64,000 bases of DNA from Voacanga thouarsii. Taxonomy: Eukaryota; Streptophyta; Magnoliopsida; Gentianales; Apocynaceae. The stretch spans positions 2,278,001 through 2,342,000 of the forward strand of contig JANUWF010002022.1 in NCBI GenBank assembly GCA_026120185.1, read 5' to 3'. The translations under genes were made by a program, and so were the position numbers. Shown here piece by piece: positions 23,985-36,299 of the stretch (within the stretch, counting starts at the first letter, position 1; each line of letters opens with the position of its first letter). The notes beneath the pieces are model-generated. The model did no database searches. It was not told the origin of the DNA and was given only the letters and a program-made list of their open reading frames with translations.

Positions 23985-25080
23985 CAAGATGGAGAAGAAA
24001 AATAATTTTTTTGAGTTAGTACAGACCAAGCAGATGAATGTAACAAATTACATACTCAAATTTAATGCCTTGGGGAAGTATGCTCTTGCAGTCACCTATG
24101 ACCCTATCTTGAGGACTAACATATTTATCTAACGGCTACAAGCAAGAATTCATGAAAGGCTATCTACCAACAGAGCAAGCAATTATAAAGAAGCCTATCA
24201 AAGGAATCTGGACATCAAAGTAGAATTTAAATGAATAGAAATAGAGAGGGATAAGAAGTGATCTAGATCAGTGTACAGTCAAAGGCAAGGTTCTAAATCT
24301 ATTTCAAAAGTTCAGACGGGTGCTAAGAAAAGGGCTAAGTCTAGTTATTCAAAACTAGCTACTTTAAGAGCTAGTAATACAAAAGCCACATTTTCCACAA
24401 CATCCAACACTAACACATTGTAGAAAGAATATGCTACTTATAGCAAGAAGCATTCAGGGGAGTGTAGGTGAGCTATAGACAGTTGTTTTAGATGTGAAAA
24501 GTAAGGTTATAAGATCAATCGGTGCCTAGAATTAGCTTAAGAATAAACTCAAACAACTATCAATGTGCAAAAACCTAAGATAAAAGACTAAAAGTAGAAG
24601 GCAAATGCTAAGATTTTTATCCTTTATCTAGAAGGAGGCCGATGCAGTAAAGGACGTGGTTGTAGGTACTATTTTGGTTAAGGCAATGCTAGCTATGGTG
24701 CTATTTTGACCGTAGTACTATTTATTCATTTGTATCTCATAGATTTGGCAAAACTCTTAAGACGACCCTTACCCATCTAGTTGACTTCTATAGAGTATCT
24801 ACTCTTAATAAGACGATGTTGGCTTCTAACCTTATTCATAAAGGATGCCAAGCAAGAATTGGTAATAAAGAATTCGATGCAAATTTGATACAAATAAATA
24901 TAGTGGATTTCAATGTAATTTTTAAAATGAATTGGTCGGTCAACAATTATGCTTTATTAGATTGTCAGGAGAAGAAGGTATAGTTCTCTTTATCAAGTAA
25001 AGTAATATACATCAAAATGTTCCTCACCATGCATAGAACAACTTCACAATGAAAAGAACATATGGAAATACACTAGGTAA
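23985..25080 (+). pseudogene. Ty3/gypsy gag-protease remnant
   Basis: Plus-strand frames give a gag core (MNVTNYILKFNALGKYA, then RLQARIHERLSTNRASNYKEAY after a stop), a zinc knuckle remnant (CFRCEK, stop, GYKINRC), and a retropepsin-like part (DFYRVSTLNKTMLASNLIHKG; KEFDANLIQINIVDFNVIFKM; WSVNNYALLDC). These fit a plant chromovirus-type gypsy polyprotein. Several stops and a missing RT make this a short dead fragment. Confidence 0.7.
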
Positions 25081-25119
25081 GAATCAATAAGAATCTCTTG
25101 GCATGCCACCTCAATTTTT

Positions 25120-25260
25120 TAAAAAAAAAAAAATTTTGACAAAGTTTCCCTTATAACTTTAACGTTTTCCAAGCGCAAGACCACCACAATTCACACAACA
25201 TTCATTGTAAAAAATTCACAAAATATAAATAACCTCAAAACATTTAATCAACAACACCAA
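25120..25260. repeat. Direct repeat flanking a gypsy remnant, copy 2
   Basis: Partner of 23705-23840, in the same orientation. The copies differ at many positions, so they are old. Confidence 0.5.
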
Positions 25261-25939
25261 ATTTGAGGGTAATCACCCATTACCCATAGGGAGTGATCAC
25301 CCATCACTCACGAGATTCTAAAGATGATATTGGAGGATTTTCTTACCTAAGAATAGCTCGTTTGTTCAAAACAATCAATGAAGAACTGTATGCCTAACCT
25401 GCGCGTAACAATATGTAGGGGAGTTAGATTAAAAATTTCATCAAAATTCAAGGTGTCTAATTATGTTAATTAAATGCTTAAAGTAACAGTAATGCTACAG
25501 TAACAATAATACTTTGTTTTATGATATTGAAAACATTACTGAGAACAATCTATTTAGCCAAATTAGGTGATTCTTATAGATAATTACTCCTAAAATAATG
25601 AAATTTTATGTGTAAAAAGTTTACTTTAAAATTCAAAGTGAAATGCCTTAAATCGTGGGGTCCAAAGTCGTAGAACAGCGAGCTTTTGGTAGACACTATA
25701 CAGAACAACTTTGAAAATCACATAAAATTAACAAAATATGAAAATAGAAATAGGAAAAATACTCTTACGATATAATAGAATTAAATAGAAATAGAGTATA
25801 ATAAAATCCCCAAATTTTATTTTTGGTACTGAGATCAAAACTACACAAATCCAGTATAAACAACATACAAGCTTATCTCTCAAGCATCAATTCACAAGCT
25901 AATCTCCTTCAATTCACCTCCAATCAATGTAGCACTAGT

Positions 25940-26400
25940 TACATTTCTACTACTCCTTCCATCAATAAGGATACTACACAGTTTTTGTTAATTGAGACAC
26001 TTTGAAAAAAGATATTCTTTCTTTGCATATCTTCTCCTTCTTCACTTTTACAATCATTCCCAACTTTTTCAGTTACTCCAATCAATAGACAATATAATTC
26101 AATCACATTTCCTCTTTTACTTTTTACTTCCTCTTCAATCTCACAATAATCTTTACCACATGCTTCCTTAACAGTTGAAATCTCCCTTTGCTTATTGATG
26201 AACATCAATGTCTTGTTTAGACACTCCTAAAAATAATGACCATAACCCAAACATTTATAGAATTTGATGTTCCTATATCTTTGAGATCCTAACAAGGACT
26301 TTCCTTTGTCTATCCTCATTTTTTCTCTAGATTTGGTGTTCCCCCCCTCCCCCCCCCCCCCCCTCCCATTTATTTTTATACTACTTCTAGCCAACTTTTC
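25940..26400 (-). pseudogene. Second gypsy gag-protease fragment
   Basis: On the minus strand: a zinc-knuckle-like KFYKCLGYGHYF(stop)EC, then NKTLMFINKQREISTVKE, an acidic linker, QRKNIFFQSVSINKNCVVSL, and a frameshifted protease start where a DGGSCTN-type motif would be expected. This order is typical of plant gypsy elements. It lies on the opposite strand to the remnant at 24 kb and is a separate insertion. Confidence 0.6.
26341..26367. repeat. Poly-C tract
   Basis: A nearly pure C run with single T interruptions, unusual in this AT-rich setting. It lies just upstream (minus strand) of the gypsy zinc-knuckle remnant and may be a slipped purine-rich tract. Confidence 0.8.
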
Positions 26401-27660
26401 TTCTTCTCATTTTGTTATGGTACTTCCTACTCCGTTTTAAATTTTGGAATTATTTCCTCCTCAAAAACATTTTTATTTTTCTCCCTGCTATATTTGAGCT
26501 CCATTGTCCACTCACAACTCCTCTTTCATCATCTTTCTCTACCATAGGCTTTGTGGCTTCCTTAATTAGATGATGGTTGTGGTGGTTCACTCTCCTCACC
26601 TACTCCTTCTTTCTTTTTGTTTTGTTGATGAAATGGTTTAATATGTAATAAATTTCACCAATGAATGCAACCTATACTAGTGATATACCCCACCATAGGC
26701 ATTTTAACAAATATTTGGTGTGCATTACATAGAATTCATGAAATCAATGATATTAAACTATGTTGATGCTACAAAAACCCCAAGAACACAATTTAAGTCA
26801 ATCAACAACTTCTCAAGACACTATAACACAATAATATTCAAGATTTTCTAAGAATCAAGTAATATAAATCGAGATGTAACAATTATTTCTCAAGCTTAAA
26901 TCAAATTCCCAAGTGAACAAACCCTCAAGTAATCAACAAGAAAATTCACCCCAAATAAGAACAAATATCAAGAATGGAATCAATCATATTTCATTAATGA
27001 AAGCTTACAAACTCATAAGACATTCTCTAGCATAAGATACTTTATCAAATACTTAGTATGCAGAGTAAGAACTTCTCTTAGAACTTTCATCAAACACTTT
27101 GCATATACAATTTCGCTACCAAATTTTGATCATCAATTTACACCTTTGTTTTAACCTTAAATCACCAATTTTTTCATGCTAAAAACTTCCTCAAACATTA
27201 ATATATCATGTAGGCTCAAATTCACATAAAGTCCATGGTATAAGTCCCAGTTGTGAACATTCAAAAATGAATCAAATAAGACCACGAAAATGCATCAAAT
27301 AATGTCACATAGGAGAATAGAAGAAAAGCTGCAAAAGAAAGCATGGAGATAATGCCGGACAAACATAAGGCAGAGTGTAGTCGCAGAGATGAACATGCAC
27401 CGTTTAAATCACCAAATTTGGCACCAAATTGAGTTTTTGGGGGAAAAACAGTGCGGGAATGAGTGCAGAATCCTAAGTCACTGGTTCCATACCCAAGCCG
27501 GTTGAAGTTAGGAAAGGAGGATGAACAGTTCAAGAAATTTTTGTGGTTATTCAAGCAATTGCATATCAATGTTCCATTGATTGATGTACTATCCCAATTA
27601 ACAAATCTAAGCTAATGTTCAACACATTAACATTGATATGCAACTGATACCATTTTTGTC
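26400..27660. other. AT-rich stretch without recognised gene
   Basis: Short frames on both strands, no domains. The last part (27.67-27.90 kb) becomes GC-richer and open on both strands, which reflects composition. Confidence 0.4.
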
Positions 27661-27929
27661 CTAAGCTTTATTCGCGAGCTGCCGGTAGAAGTTCACAGCT
27701 TGATGAAGGTCGCCAGCGGCGCAAGGCGGCAATCATCCACAGCTTGATGAAGGTCACTGGTGGTTTGATGGTGGGGGGAACTACTGCTTTGGTCAGATGG
27801 TCTTTCGGTGGTAGGAAAGGCAATGAGGAGGTAAGGTCGTCGGCGGGATTGGAAGGGATAGCCGGAGAAGACAGAGAAAAGAGAAAAGAACGAAAGGAAA
27901 GGGAAGTCAAAACAGATGTAATAGTCGTT

Positions 27930-28310
27930 GGGCTTTGCGAGGGACATTTCCGTCGCAATCCCTCTCTATTAGCGAAGGATTTGCGACGATATGTAAAAAA
28001 AAATAAATACAATCCTTCGCTAATCACTCGCAAATTAGCATGCGATTAGCGAGGGATTATTCAACGACGGATTAGCGATGGTCAACATCAACGGATTTTT
28101 AGTGCCTTTCTGATTCCTCGCTAATTGCGTTGTATTAGAAAGGGATTAGCGAGGGATTTTTTGAATTTCAGATTCCGCTAAAAATTTTCACTTTTTTTCA
28201 AGTTATAAGTTTTGAATCCCTCGCTAATCCCTCTCAAATCCCTCGCTGTTATTATTCGTCACTAATCCATCGTTATTTAGAGAAAGATTAGTGACGGATA
28301 TGACATTTTC
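27930..28310. mobile_element. CACTA subterminal repeat array (family A)
   Basis: Dense copies of GCGAGGGATTAGCGACGG-like and complementary motifs, as in the element A terminus at 22.2-22.9 kb. No clean CACTA terminus was seen at its edge. It could be the right terminal region of element A or part of the element that carries the TNP2 gene at 31-47 kb. Confidence 0.6.
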
Positions 28311-28648
28311 CTCACTTTTTTTAATACTCTACTAGGAAAACATATTTATTTCTATCAACACTTAGCTACGGATTAAGAGCATGAAATATTTCGCCAGTAA
28401 ACAATTCTAAATAATCATCATGGTATTTGTTTAGGTTTAATTAACACCGATCCTATTACGCTTACTAATATATGAAAAGTTTAATTAGTATTGACGTGTT
28501 TTTATATCCCAAAATTGTATTTATTACCCTAATCAAATGTAATAAAACATAACATATAGAACTTTGGTTGTACACGTAAACTCTCATAATAATTAAATGT
28601 GTGTTCATATTTGCATAATTATACATCGACCATATATGATCGATGCAT

Positions 28649-28650
<2 letters not shown>

Positions 28651-28687
<37 letters not shown>
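28651..28687. repeat. (TA)n microsatellite
   Basis: An uninterrupted TA dinucleotide run of about 37 bases between two CACTA subterminal arrays. Confidence 0.9.
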
Positions 28688-28690
<3 letters not shown>

Positions 28691-28944
28691 CATATAAAGT
28701 GATAAATGTATTATATATATACTACACATGACGAATTTGTATAGAGGTATACTGTGTGCATATCATTTAATTATAATCTATACTTCGTAACTTGTCGATG
28801 GTAATTACACATATATTGAATGCAAATACATTGGTTATAATTCAACAAATAATAAAAAATTAAGTATTTGTAAGGATATTACATAAAAAAATTTACCACA
28901 CACAAAAGTATCGTGAGGAAAAATTTTGAAAATTCACAAAATAG

Positions 28945-29300
28945 GGAATCCCTTGGAAATTAGTGAGGGATTAGTGATGGAATTTTCAGCGACGGATTAG
29001 TGAGGGATTCCTCATATCCCTCGCCAATAAAACTCTAATCCATCACACATTAGGCAATGAATTGCGACGGATATTTTCGTCACTATTCCCTTGCAAATTA
29101 GCGTCATATTTTCGAGGGTTATGTCACAAATTCGAGGCTAAAAATTTACGATGGATATTAAGTAAAAATAAAATATCCGTCACAAATCCCTATCTAATTA
29201 GCGACGGATTAGAATGTGAATTTTTTATCCCTCCTAATTTGAAAGGATTTTTTGTTAATGCTAATCCATCCCAAATTAGAGAGGGATTAGAAAACATTAT
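28945..29300. mobile_element. CACTA subterminal repeat array, second block
   Basis: Again repeats of the AGCGACGGATTAG.GAGGGATT type in both orientations. It lies immediately downstream (minus strand) of a CACTA gene fragment and of the TNP2 transposase gene, so it is probably the terminal region of that CACTA element. The exact terminus is not visible. Confidence 0.6.
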
Positions 29301-29335
29301 AAATCTAACGAAAAACACAAATTCCCATGCTATAC

Positions 29336-29614
29336 TTATGTATCACCATATGACTCAATGAATGTCCTTGCATCTAGTACACCGGATGAGGCAGATGGTA
29401 CAGTTGTGCTAGTTGGAGTATTAGCCTCCGTCCCTAACTGTGATCCTGTTGTAGGAGAAGTGCGAATACTCAGCACTACTAAAGGGTGACTACCTAAGGC
29501 CGGAGAAGGCTGAGAAGTAGCACTAGGAGAAGACTGAGAACGGTACTCCTCAGAAGAGTGGCTTGTACTGTTGACCCTTTTAGTTGATGCATGTATAATA
29601 TTTGGAGTATCCAT
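29336..29614 (-). pseudogene. Short CACTA-associated exon, Ser/Thr/Pro-rich
   Basis: A 92-codon frame rich in Ser, Thr and Pro (for example HSSEEYRSQSSPSATSQPSP). It lies between the TNP2 gene and the terminal repeat array, where plant CACTA elements carry exons of their second gene. No named domain. It ends just before the array and is separated from the TNP2 gene by the solo LTR. Function unknown. Confidence 0.35.
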
Positions 29615-29662
29615 CTCTGCAAAAGAAGCAACAAAAAAAAAAATTAAATAAAATCAAAGTAC

Positions 29663-31181
29663 TGTTAGGGATATGCCCTAGAGTCAATTTGTACTTATAC
29701 TATTGTCGTTATGTTTTATATAATAATATGAGGTTTTTCTTTCCATGAATAGTGCATTTTATTTTGTGGTCATCAAGTATATGACTTGATAGTAAAACCC
29801 TACAATGAATACAATGACTATTCTAAAATTGTCCCTAATCGATTATTATTATTGGAACAATAATAAATTAAGATTAGTATGTTTGTGGCTTGATGGCTAT
29901 GTTTTACTGGTCACAGATATTTGTGATATCGAGTCAAAACATAAATAAATGTTAGAGAACATTGTACTGAACATGACCCACTGTGAGAGTATTTCATGGA
30001 ACATGTCATAAGTACTTTCTAGCCATAATGATGTTAAAAGTCCTTCGACCTAAATTCATCATAGTTTCCTACTTGATAAATTCTATATTTTGACGTTGTA
30101 TAAAGTTGTCTTTAATCAGATAATAAATTAGACTACTGTTGGATATAAAATAAATCAATGAGAGGAATATGAATGATAGTGAAGGAATTTGTCCCTCTCA
30201 ATTATGGGAGAGATATCCATGGGCCCCTTGATAAGTTAGACTGTTAAAATGCATGACCATACTCAAATATATCAATCTAAGATATTGATATCATTTGTTT
30301 GAACAATCTACTATGAAACTAAGAAATAATTGATTAAGCTTAATAAGGATGACATGCTTCGTACTTTATGTTTAATCTGGATATCGTGTGACAAAAGGAC
30401 TAAATATAAAATTATGGTTTGGTTCAAAGAGATCATCGATCTTTATTTAACCTGGATAGTTATAATGTTTTGCTAGAAACCGCTTATAACTTGTGCGCCA
30501 TTTAAATATGATTTGGGCATACTGCCAGTGTTAAATGAACCTATAGAGTCACACAATAAGCGAACTTATTAGGTTATTTTTCTGGCAACCAGATTTGATG
30601 AATTTGGAAATATGTCTAAGTTAATCGAACTTAGAAAGTTTACCAGATACAATGAATTTGGAAATATGTCCACATTCGATGTATCTGGATAATGTCCAGA
30701 TTATAAGAATCTAACTCGGTAAATTAATTGTTTAAATAACCGAGATAATGGCAGAATCTTATCATATTAGTTTTAATTTAATTTGAATTTAAATTAAAAT
30801 ATGATAAGATATTATTAGGGTTGGACTCTAAGAGGTTCGGGGGTTTTTAAGAAAACCCTAACCGTCTTTTCAAGAGTCTAATTCTGTTGAGAACATTCGT
30901 GCCATTCTCTACCAGAAAAAAACCCCTTTCAAACCCGAGGCACTAGCACTCCCCAGGTGACGAGTGAGTTCGCGGTGTGTATTCGATAGAGGACGTTCGT
31001 GCACTGCAGCGTCTGGTGATCATTCAGGTTGCACGTGCAGCAGCACCATTGGAATCGAAGGATATCGATTTCACCGACCAGAGGTAATTCTGCAAACCTA
31101 CGATCTTTTTAATCGTTTACTTGGATCCTCGGAAGGGATTCGTGGATGTTTTCCGCGTTTAGGAGTCCACGAATCTTAACA
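29663..31181 (+). mobile_element. Solo LTR of a copia element, with AGTAC target duplication
   Basis: 1519 bp starting TGTTAGGGATATGCCC and ending GAATCTTAACA, flanked by a perfect AGTAC on both sides (29658-29662 and 31182-31186). No internal coding. The same LTR family supplies both ends of the rearranged element at 49285-52378. Its last ~240 bases are GC-richer, with a putative splice-donor-like AGAGGTAATTC. It splits the CACTA gene region, so it came later. Confidence 0.92.
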
Positions 31182-31339
31182 AGTACAAGTTATGATCGTG
31201 ACACAAGTATGCATCATGTAATATCCTATTCAATGTAATTACGTTTTGCATAGAAGCAACAAATGAATACTTGACATGTTGTTGGAGGCTATATAAGAAA
31301 GAGAATACTTTACAACATTTTTCACTAATGCTTGACAGC

Positions 31340-34300
31340 TTGTTTCGTTGGACTTCTATTTTTATTCATCGGATTCATCAAATTCTTCAAACAATTCATT
31401 TTTCTTATTCTCTAAACTCTCTTCACTTGTATTCCATTCTTCTTCTTCCTCTTCTTCATCATTATTTTCACCTAATTCGAAATCTCCTTGTTCTTCAAGT
31501 CATGGTAACTCAACAAACAATTCTACCACTTCTTTATCATTAGATTTATGAGACAAAGATCCCACATCATCAACCCCATGAGTCATAATCAATTCTACAA
31601 CAATTGGATCCTCTTGATATGCATTTTCAACATGAAGAGTGTCAATGACATGGCGAGCTTTACATTTTTGCACCGCTAGCCAATCACTTTTTTATTTCTT
31701 AACTCTAGGATAAGGGCTATAGTAAACTTGAATAGCTTGATGGGCAAGATGGGTGGGTCATATCTGGGGTATCTCCTTTTGAGGTTGATATCCACAAGTT
31801 TATACTGTAGGTGAACTTTCACTCGCCGATTACTAGTTAGATCAAACCAATCATATTTGAACATTACCACTTTTTGAACAGGAGTAAGAGGGAGTTCAAA
31901 CTCAATGATTTCTTGCAAGACTCCATAGTAATCATAAGTAGCTAAATTGTAATTACTTCCTTTGACATAAATTCCACAATTGCATGTCTTTTTCCCTTCA
32001 CTGTGTGAATGTGTATGAAACCTATATCCATTGACAAAGTATCCTTTAAAAGATTCCACAATTCGAGATGGTCCCCAAGAAATGGCCTTTAGGCACTGGT
32101 TGTCAACATGATTCAAGCTATTGTTAACCTGTAGACGCAGTTGACAGAACGTGAATAAATAACAACATATTATATTGAACTCAATGAATCAATTTGGATA
32201 CAAAAGATTCTATACTTACAAATTCCCTAAACCATTAACTGAACTCTTTGTCAAATCTTAGGTTAATGTTTAGATCTGTGATATATGGTTCCTCGAATCG
32301 CAAATAGTCTTTGAATTTCCTAAAAACGTCACAAGTAATCCTAGTGTTATGATCTCTTAACCTTTCTAATGAATCTTTGAATTGCATATAATACATTATC
32401 AAGGATATGTAATATATGTATATTACTTACTGAACATTTGGTTCAACCTCTTTGCAGTTGCGTAATATATAATTTGTAATTGCAATCGCCTCTTCATCCT
32501 TGAAATATCGCTTTTTTGCTCCACCTATTTTTCGCCCCATTGACTAGCATATTGACAGAACATCTTCAGTTTAATTGGGGGCACATTCTTCATTGCGAGA
32601 TGATGTTCTATTATTTGTTTCTATGTGAAGTTCGAAGTAGTAGGAGAAGAATATTGATGCCTCCTCAACAAAGTAAGCATTACAGATTGACCCTTCTACT
32701 TTTGCCTTGTTTTTTACCTTTTTCTTGAGATGATGCAGGAACCTACCACAACCATAGTATTACAACTTTTTGATGTTATAAGAAAAATATTTAACCAAAA
32801 CTAACCAGTCACATTTGTGAGTGATTGAGACATACCATTCAAATGGATACATTCACCTATATTGCACAGGCCCACCAACCCTTACCTCGTAAGGTAAGTG
32901 AAGTAGAAGATGTTCCATTACATCAAAAAAACCCAGTTGGAAGATTCTCTCTAGCATGCAAATCAGAGGAGCAATATCTTCCTCTAGTTTGTACATGTGT
33001 GACTCGGACAACTTTTGAGAGCATAAGTCTTTGTAAAAGAGGCTCAACTCCATTAAAACACTCCATATTTTCTGGGAAAGTAGTTCCTGTAAGGCAGTTG
33101 GAAGTAATCTCTCCATGAACATATGGCAATCATGGCTCTTCATGCCAGATATTTTCAAATCTTTATAATCAACGCACCTCCCTAAGTTTGATGCATACCC
33201 ATTTGGAAGCCTAAGATCCTTAACCCAATCCAGTACAAGCTTCCTTTATTCTTTTGTCAATGAGTAGCAAGCTTTAGGTTTGGTATCTTTCTTCCAATCT
33301 ACTTGACGAATTTCTAATTCTGGACTATTACAGAACAAAACCAAATCATGTCTAGCCTTGACATTGTCCTTGGTCTTACCATTCACATCCATCATTGTAT
33401 AGAATACATTATCAAACATATTTTTCTCGTTGTGCATTACATCAATATTGCGGCAGATAAGATTATCTTGCTAATAGGGTAAATCTTAGAATATGCTCCG
33501 TTTTGCCCAATTATGGTAATCACCCCTGCCATCGTGTTTCCCAAGTTCAGTTGCAGTTTCAGTTATCTTTGGAAATAGTTTAACTCTATTCCATAATTGG
33601 TCACCAGTAAGATGAGATGGTGGTGGATGAAGATCCTCATATTTGTCTTTTCTGAAGGATTTTTTATCTCTTCAAAACGAGTGGTTAACAAGTAAAAATT
33701 GACAATGGCAATCAAACCCTAATTGCTTTCCTCCAGAAGGTAATTGAAATGCTTTTGTATGCTCCATGCAATACAGACAAGCCAACCTCCCCAATGTACT
33801 CCACATACTCAACATTCCATAAGTAGGGAAGTCATTGATTCTCCACTAAAGGGCAGCCCGCATTTGAAAATTTTGCCTGTTTAAAATATTATATGTCACG
33901 ACACCAGATGCCCATAAGTGATTGAGTTCATCCACTAATGGCTGCATATATACATCTACCTTATGTTTTGGGTTTTTTGGTCCTGGAATAATAATAGTTA
34001 GGAACATAACGGGATTTTTCATGCGCATCCAAAGTGGTAGATTATAAGGTGTCACAATGATGGGCCAACAGGAGTACTGTTTTCCTAAAATTCCAAATGG
34101 AGAGAATCCATTTGTGCACAAGCCTAGTCTAACATTTCTAGGCTCTGATGCAAAATCAGGATAGCATGCATCAAAGTACTATAGGCTTCTCCATCTCGTG
34201 GATGATTCAAAGTACCATCCTCACTTACACTCTCTGCATGCCACCTCATATGCTCTGCAGTAGTGTTAGATGCATACAATCTCTATAGCCTTGGAGTGAT

Positions 34301-34410
34301 TGGAAAATAATACATTTTCTTAAAAGCAACATCTTTCCACAATTTATTCTTTCCAACCTTCTTCTTACGCGCATAGCGTTCATGGCCATAGAATTTACAC
34401 ACTCCACTAT
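31340..34410 (-). pseudogene. CACTA TNP2 transposase, middle and C-terminal part
   Basis: Minus-strand order: the transposase_21 domain (33.45-34.41 kb, with NGFSPFG, YSCWPIIVTPYNLPLWM, IPGPKNPKHKVDVYMQPL), then GGRGD-type and KDTKPKACYSLTKE segments, a DUF4218 domain (32853-33158: MKSHDCHMFMERLLPTAL; LEDLCSQKL-like; MEHLLLHLPYEVRVGGPVQYR), a DUF4216 domain (31676-32116: VNGYRFHTHSHSEGKKT; DYYGVLQEIIEFEL; KYDWFD), and an acidic C-terminus (NNDEEEEEEEWN) ending near 31340. Frameshifts and stops are present. The N-terminal part lies at 46217-46918, on the other side of the 11.8 kb gypsy insertion. Confidence 0.88.
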
Positions 34411-35480
34411 TGTAACACCCCGCTATCTAGGCCCAACAGGGCTGGGGATGTCGCCCCGTCCAAAGGACAAGGGGTCTTTATAACTAGGTTACATGAAAAT
34501 AAAATAAAACAAAAGACTTTAAATTAAATTTATTACAACCCAAAAGATAAATACTGGCACAAATCCAAAATAAATTGTTTGCAACAATCTCTCAAACAAC
34601 ACTTAAAGTAAATAGCATGAGTCTTCAAGCATAGGCAACAATCTAGCTAATGACCTCCACAACAGGATCTTCCTGAAAATATGGCATAAAAGGTGGTGAG
34701 ATAAAAATCTCAGTAAGCCCGTGTGTGCTTTGAGTGTCTCAGGTAAAATAGTTCATGTATGCATTTTGTAAAAGTTTCATAAGGAAAAGTGCTAGCAAGC
34801 AATAAATAAATGCTAAAAAGAAAGAGTGGTGTTTCGCTTCTCAAACCATACATGTACACAATAAATACAACCACTCAAATAGGTAGCCATGGGTTACCAC
34901 ACATTGGGCCCCATGACCAAATAACTGTCAGAATGCCACACTTTGTGCAAGCTGACAAAAGATAGGTGTACAACCTATCGGGTGAGATACTCCTCCATCT
35001 CTACACCCAAACTTACCGGTTGTCCACTCCGGAACACACAGTCCACATGACTGAAACTTGCTAGCTCGGACCGGTATGACCTACCGGACTGGCATCCTAT
35101 TCGGGAAGGACTCTCCTCTCAGAAGTGGCCACCTACGGAGAGACTTACCCTAACCCTTCAAAGACTAGTCCTGGTGATCTACCCTTATTGAGTACTCAAC
35201 ATTGATTGTTCCACTTGGGAGAAAATTGATCAAACTTTGCTTTATTTGGAAATAGCAATTAAGGGTTTCCAAAAGTCTAGTTAAGTTGGGTTTTAGCAAA
35301 AGTTTAGATTTGTGTAAAACTGCTTGTTCAATTTTCAAATGATTTGCTTGACTGAAATAAAAAGGAAAAACAGTCCTTAATTGCATTTACAAATAAATAT
35401 CCATATACATTGCATTTGCTTGCCACAATAACCTTTGGTCTTCACAAAACTCCATGCAGGAGCTTACCTGCTTCTTTGCT
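34411..35480 (-). repeat. LTR part A (3' portion, truncated)
   Basis: Matches 36865-37936 closely from TGTAACACCCC inwards, then switches at about 35470-35480 into gag sequence. The switch lies in GCTTCTTTGCTT, which is present in both the LTR and the gag sequence. Confidence 0.88.
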
Positions 35481-36027
35481 TTAGATTCTGGAACTCATCT
35501 TCCCGTTTCTCAACTATCTACTGAGGGATATACTCTGCCCGGAATGCTTCCACAAAATTAGCCCATGTCCAGTCTTGGTCTATCATCTCCTAGTCGTCCT
35601 GAACCCTTTGCCACCACGCCCGAGCTGGACCTCTCAGCCGGAACGCAGCTAACTTCACCATTCGTTTCTCAGTGTACTGGAGCGTAGCAAAGATGTCCTC
35701 CATCTGTTCCACCCATTGTTCCGCTTTCTGGTCTTGTTCGGCCTCCCCCAAGAAGATAGGAGGTTGAAACTTCAGAAACCGCTCCAATGCCTCGTCTTCC
35801 CCTTTTGGATTCCTCCACTCAGTCAAATTTTGCAGAATCTCGGTCACCTTGTGGAATACTTGCGTCATAGTCGCGCTAACCGGTTCTTCCGATCCCATCT
35901 CCGGCCCCATTTCGTTCTCATCCCCTTGATTTGGTGATGACATTTGAGTTGCATCAACCTCTGGTGTCATAGGCTCTGCCTCAGGAACCCTTCTGCTGGA
36001 TGTGGCTGTGCGACGTCTGGGTGCCAT
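35481..36027 (-). pseudogene. Gypsy gag, N-terminal part, truncated
   Basis: From the ATG at 36027: a basic start (APRRRTATSS), an acidic Met/Glu stretch, then the retrotransposon gag core with FLKFQPPIFLGEAEQDQKAE, WVEQMEDIFATLQYTEKRMV and FRLRGPARAWWQRVQDD. A stop follows at 35590 and the frame continues with WTWANFVEAFRAEYIPQ, a second stop, and KREDEFQNLKQ, where it runs into LTR sequence. This is a plant chromovirus-type gag without its C-terminal zinc knuckle. The frame is dead through two stops and truncation. Confidence 0.85.
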
Positions 36028-36299
36028 TCTAAACCATTCCCCAGATAATGAATGTATGCATCAAAGTTAAAAATATCCAAATTGAGCATGCATTCACATT
36101 CAACGTTAAGCGGAAGAAAATTAGATGTAAATTTTGTATGAAGAATTGCATATAAATTTTTCTCAAAACTTAGAGTACCTGAGGTACTCTTATTTGCATA
36201 AATTTTGAAATAAAGCAATAAAGGTGCATGGACTCCTAGCATAGGAGTTTATGAAAAATTGCAAATAAAATGCCCTAAACATAGCAGAACTTGGCCTCT

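Noticed and set aside
27668..28049. Overlapping open frames of about 100-120 codons on both strands
   Set aside because: Open on both strands in a GC-richer patch that merges into CACTA subterminal repeats; no domain, and the frames continue into the repeat array.
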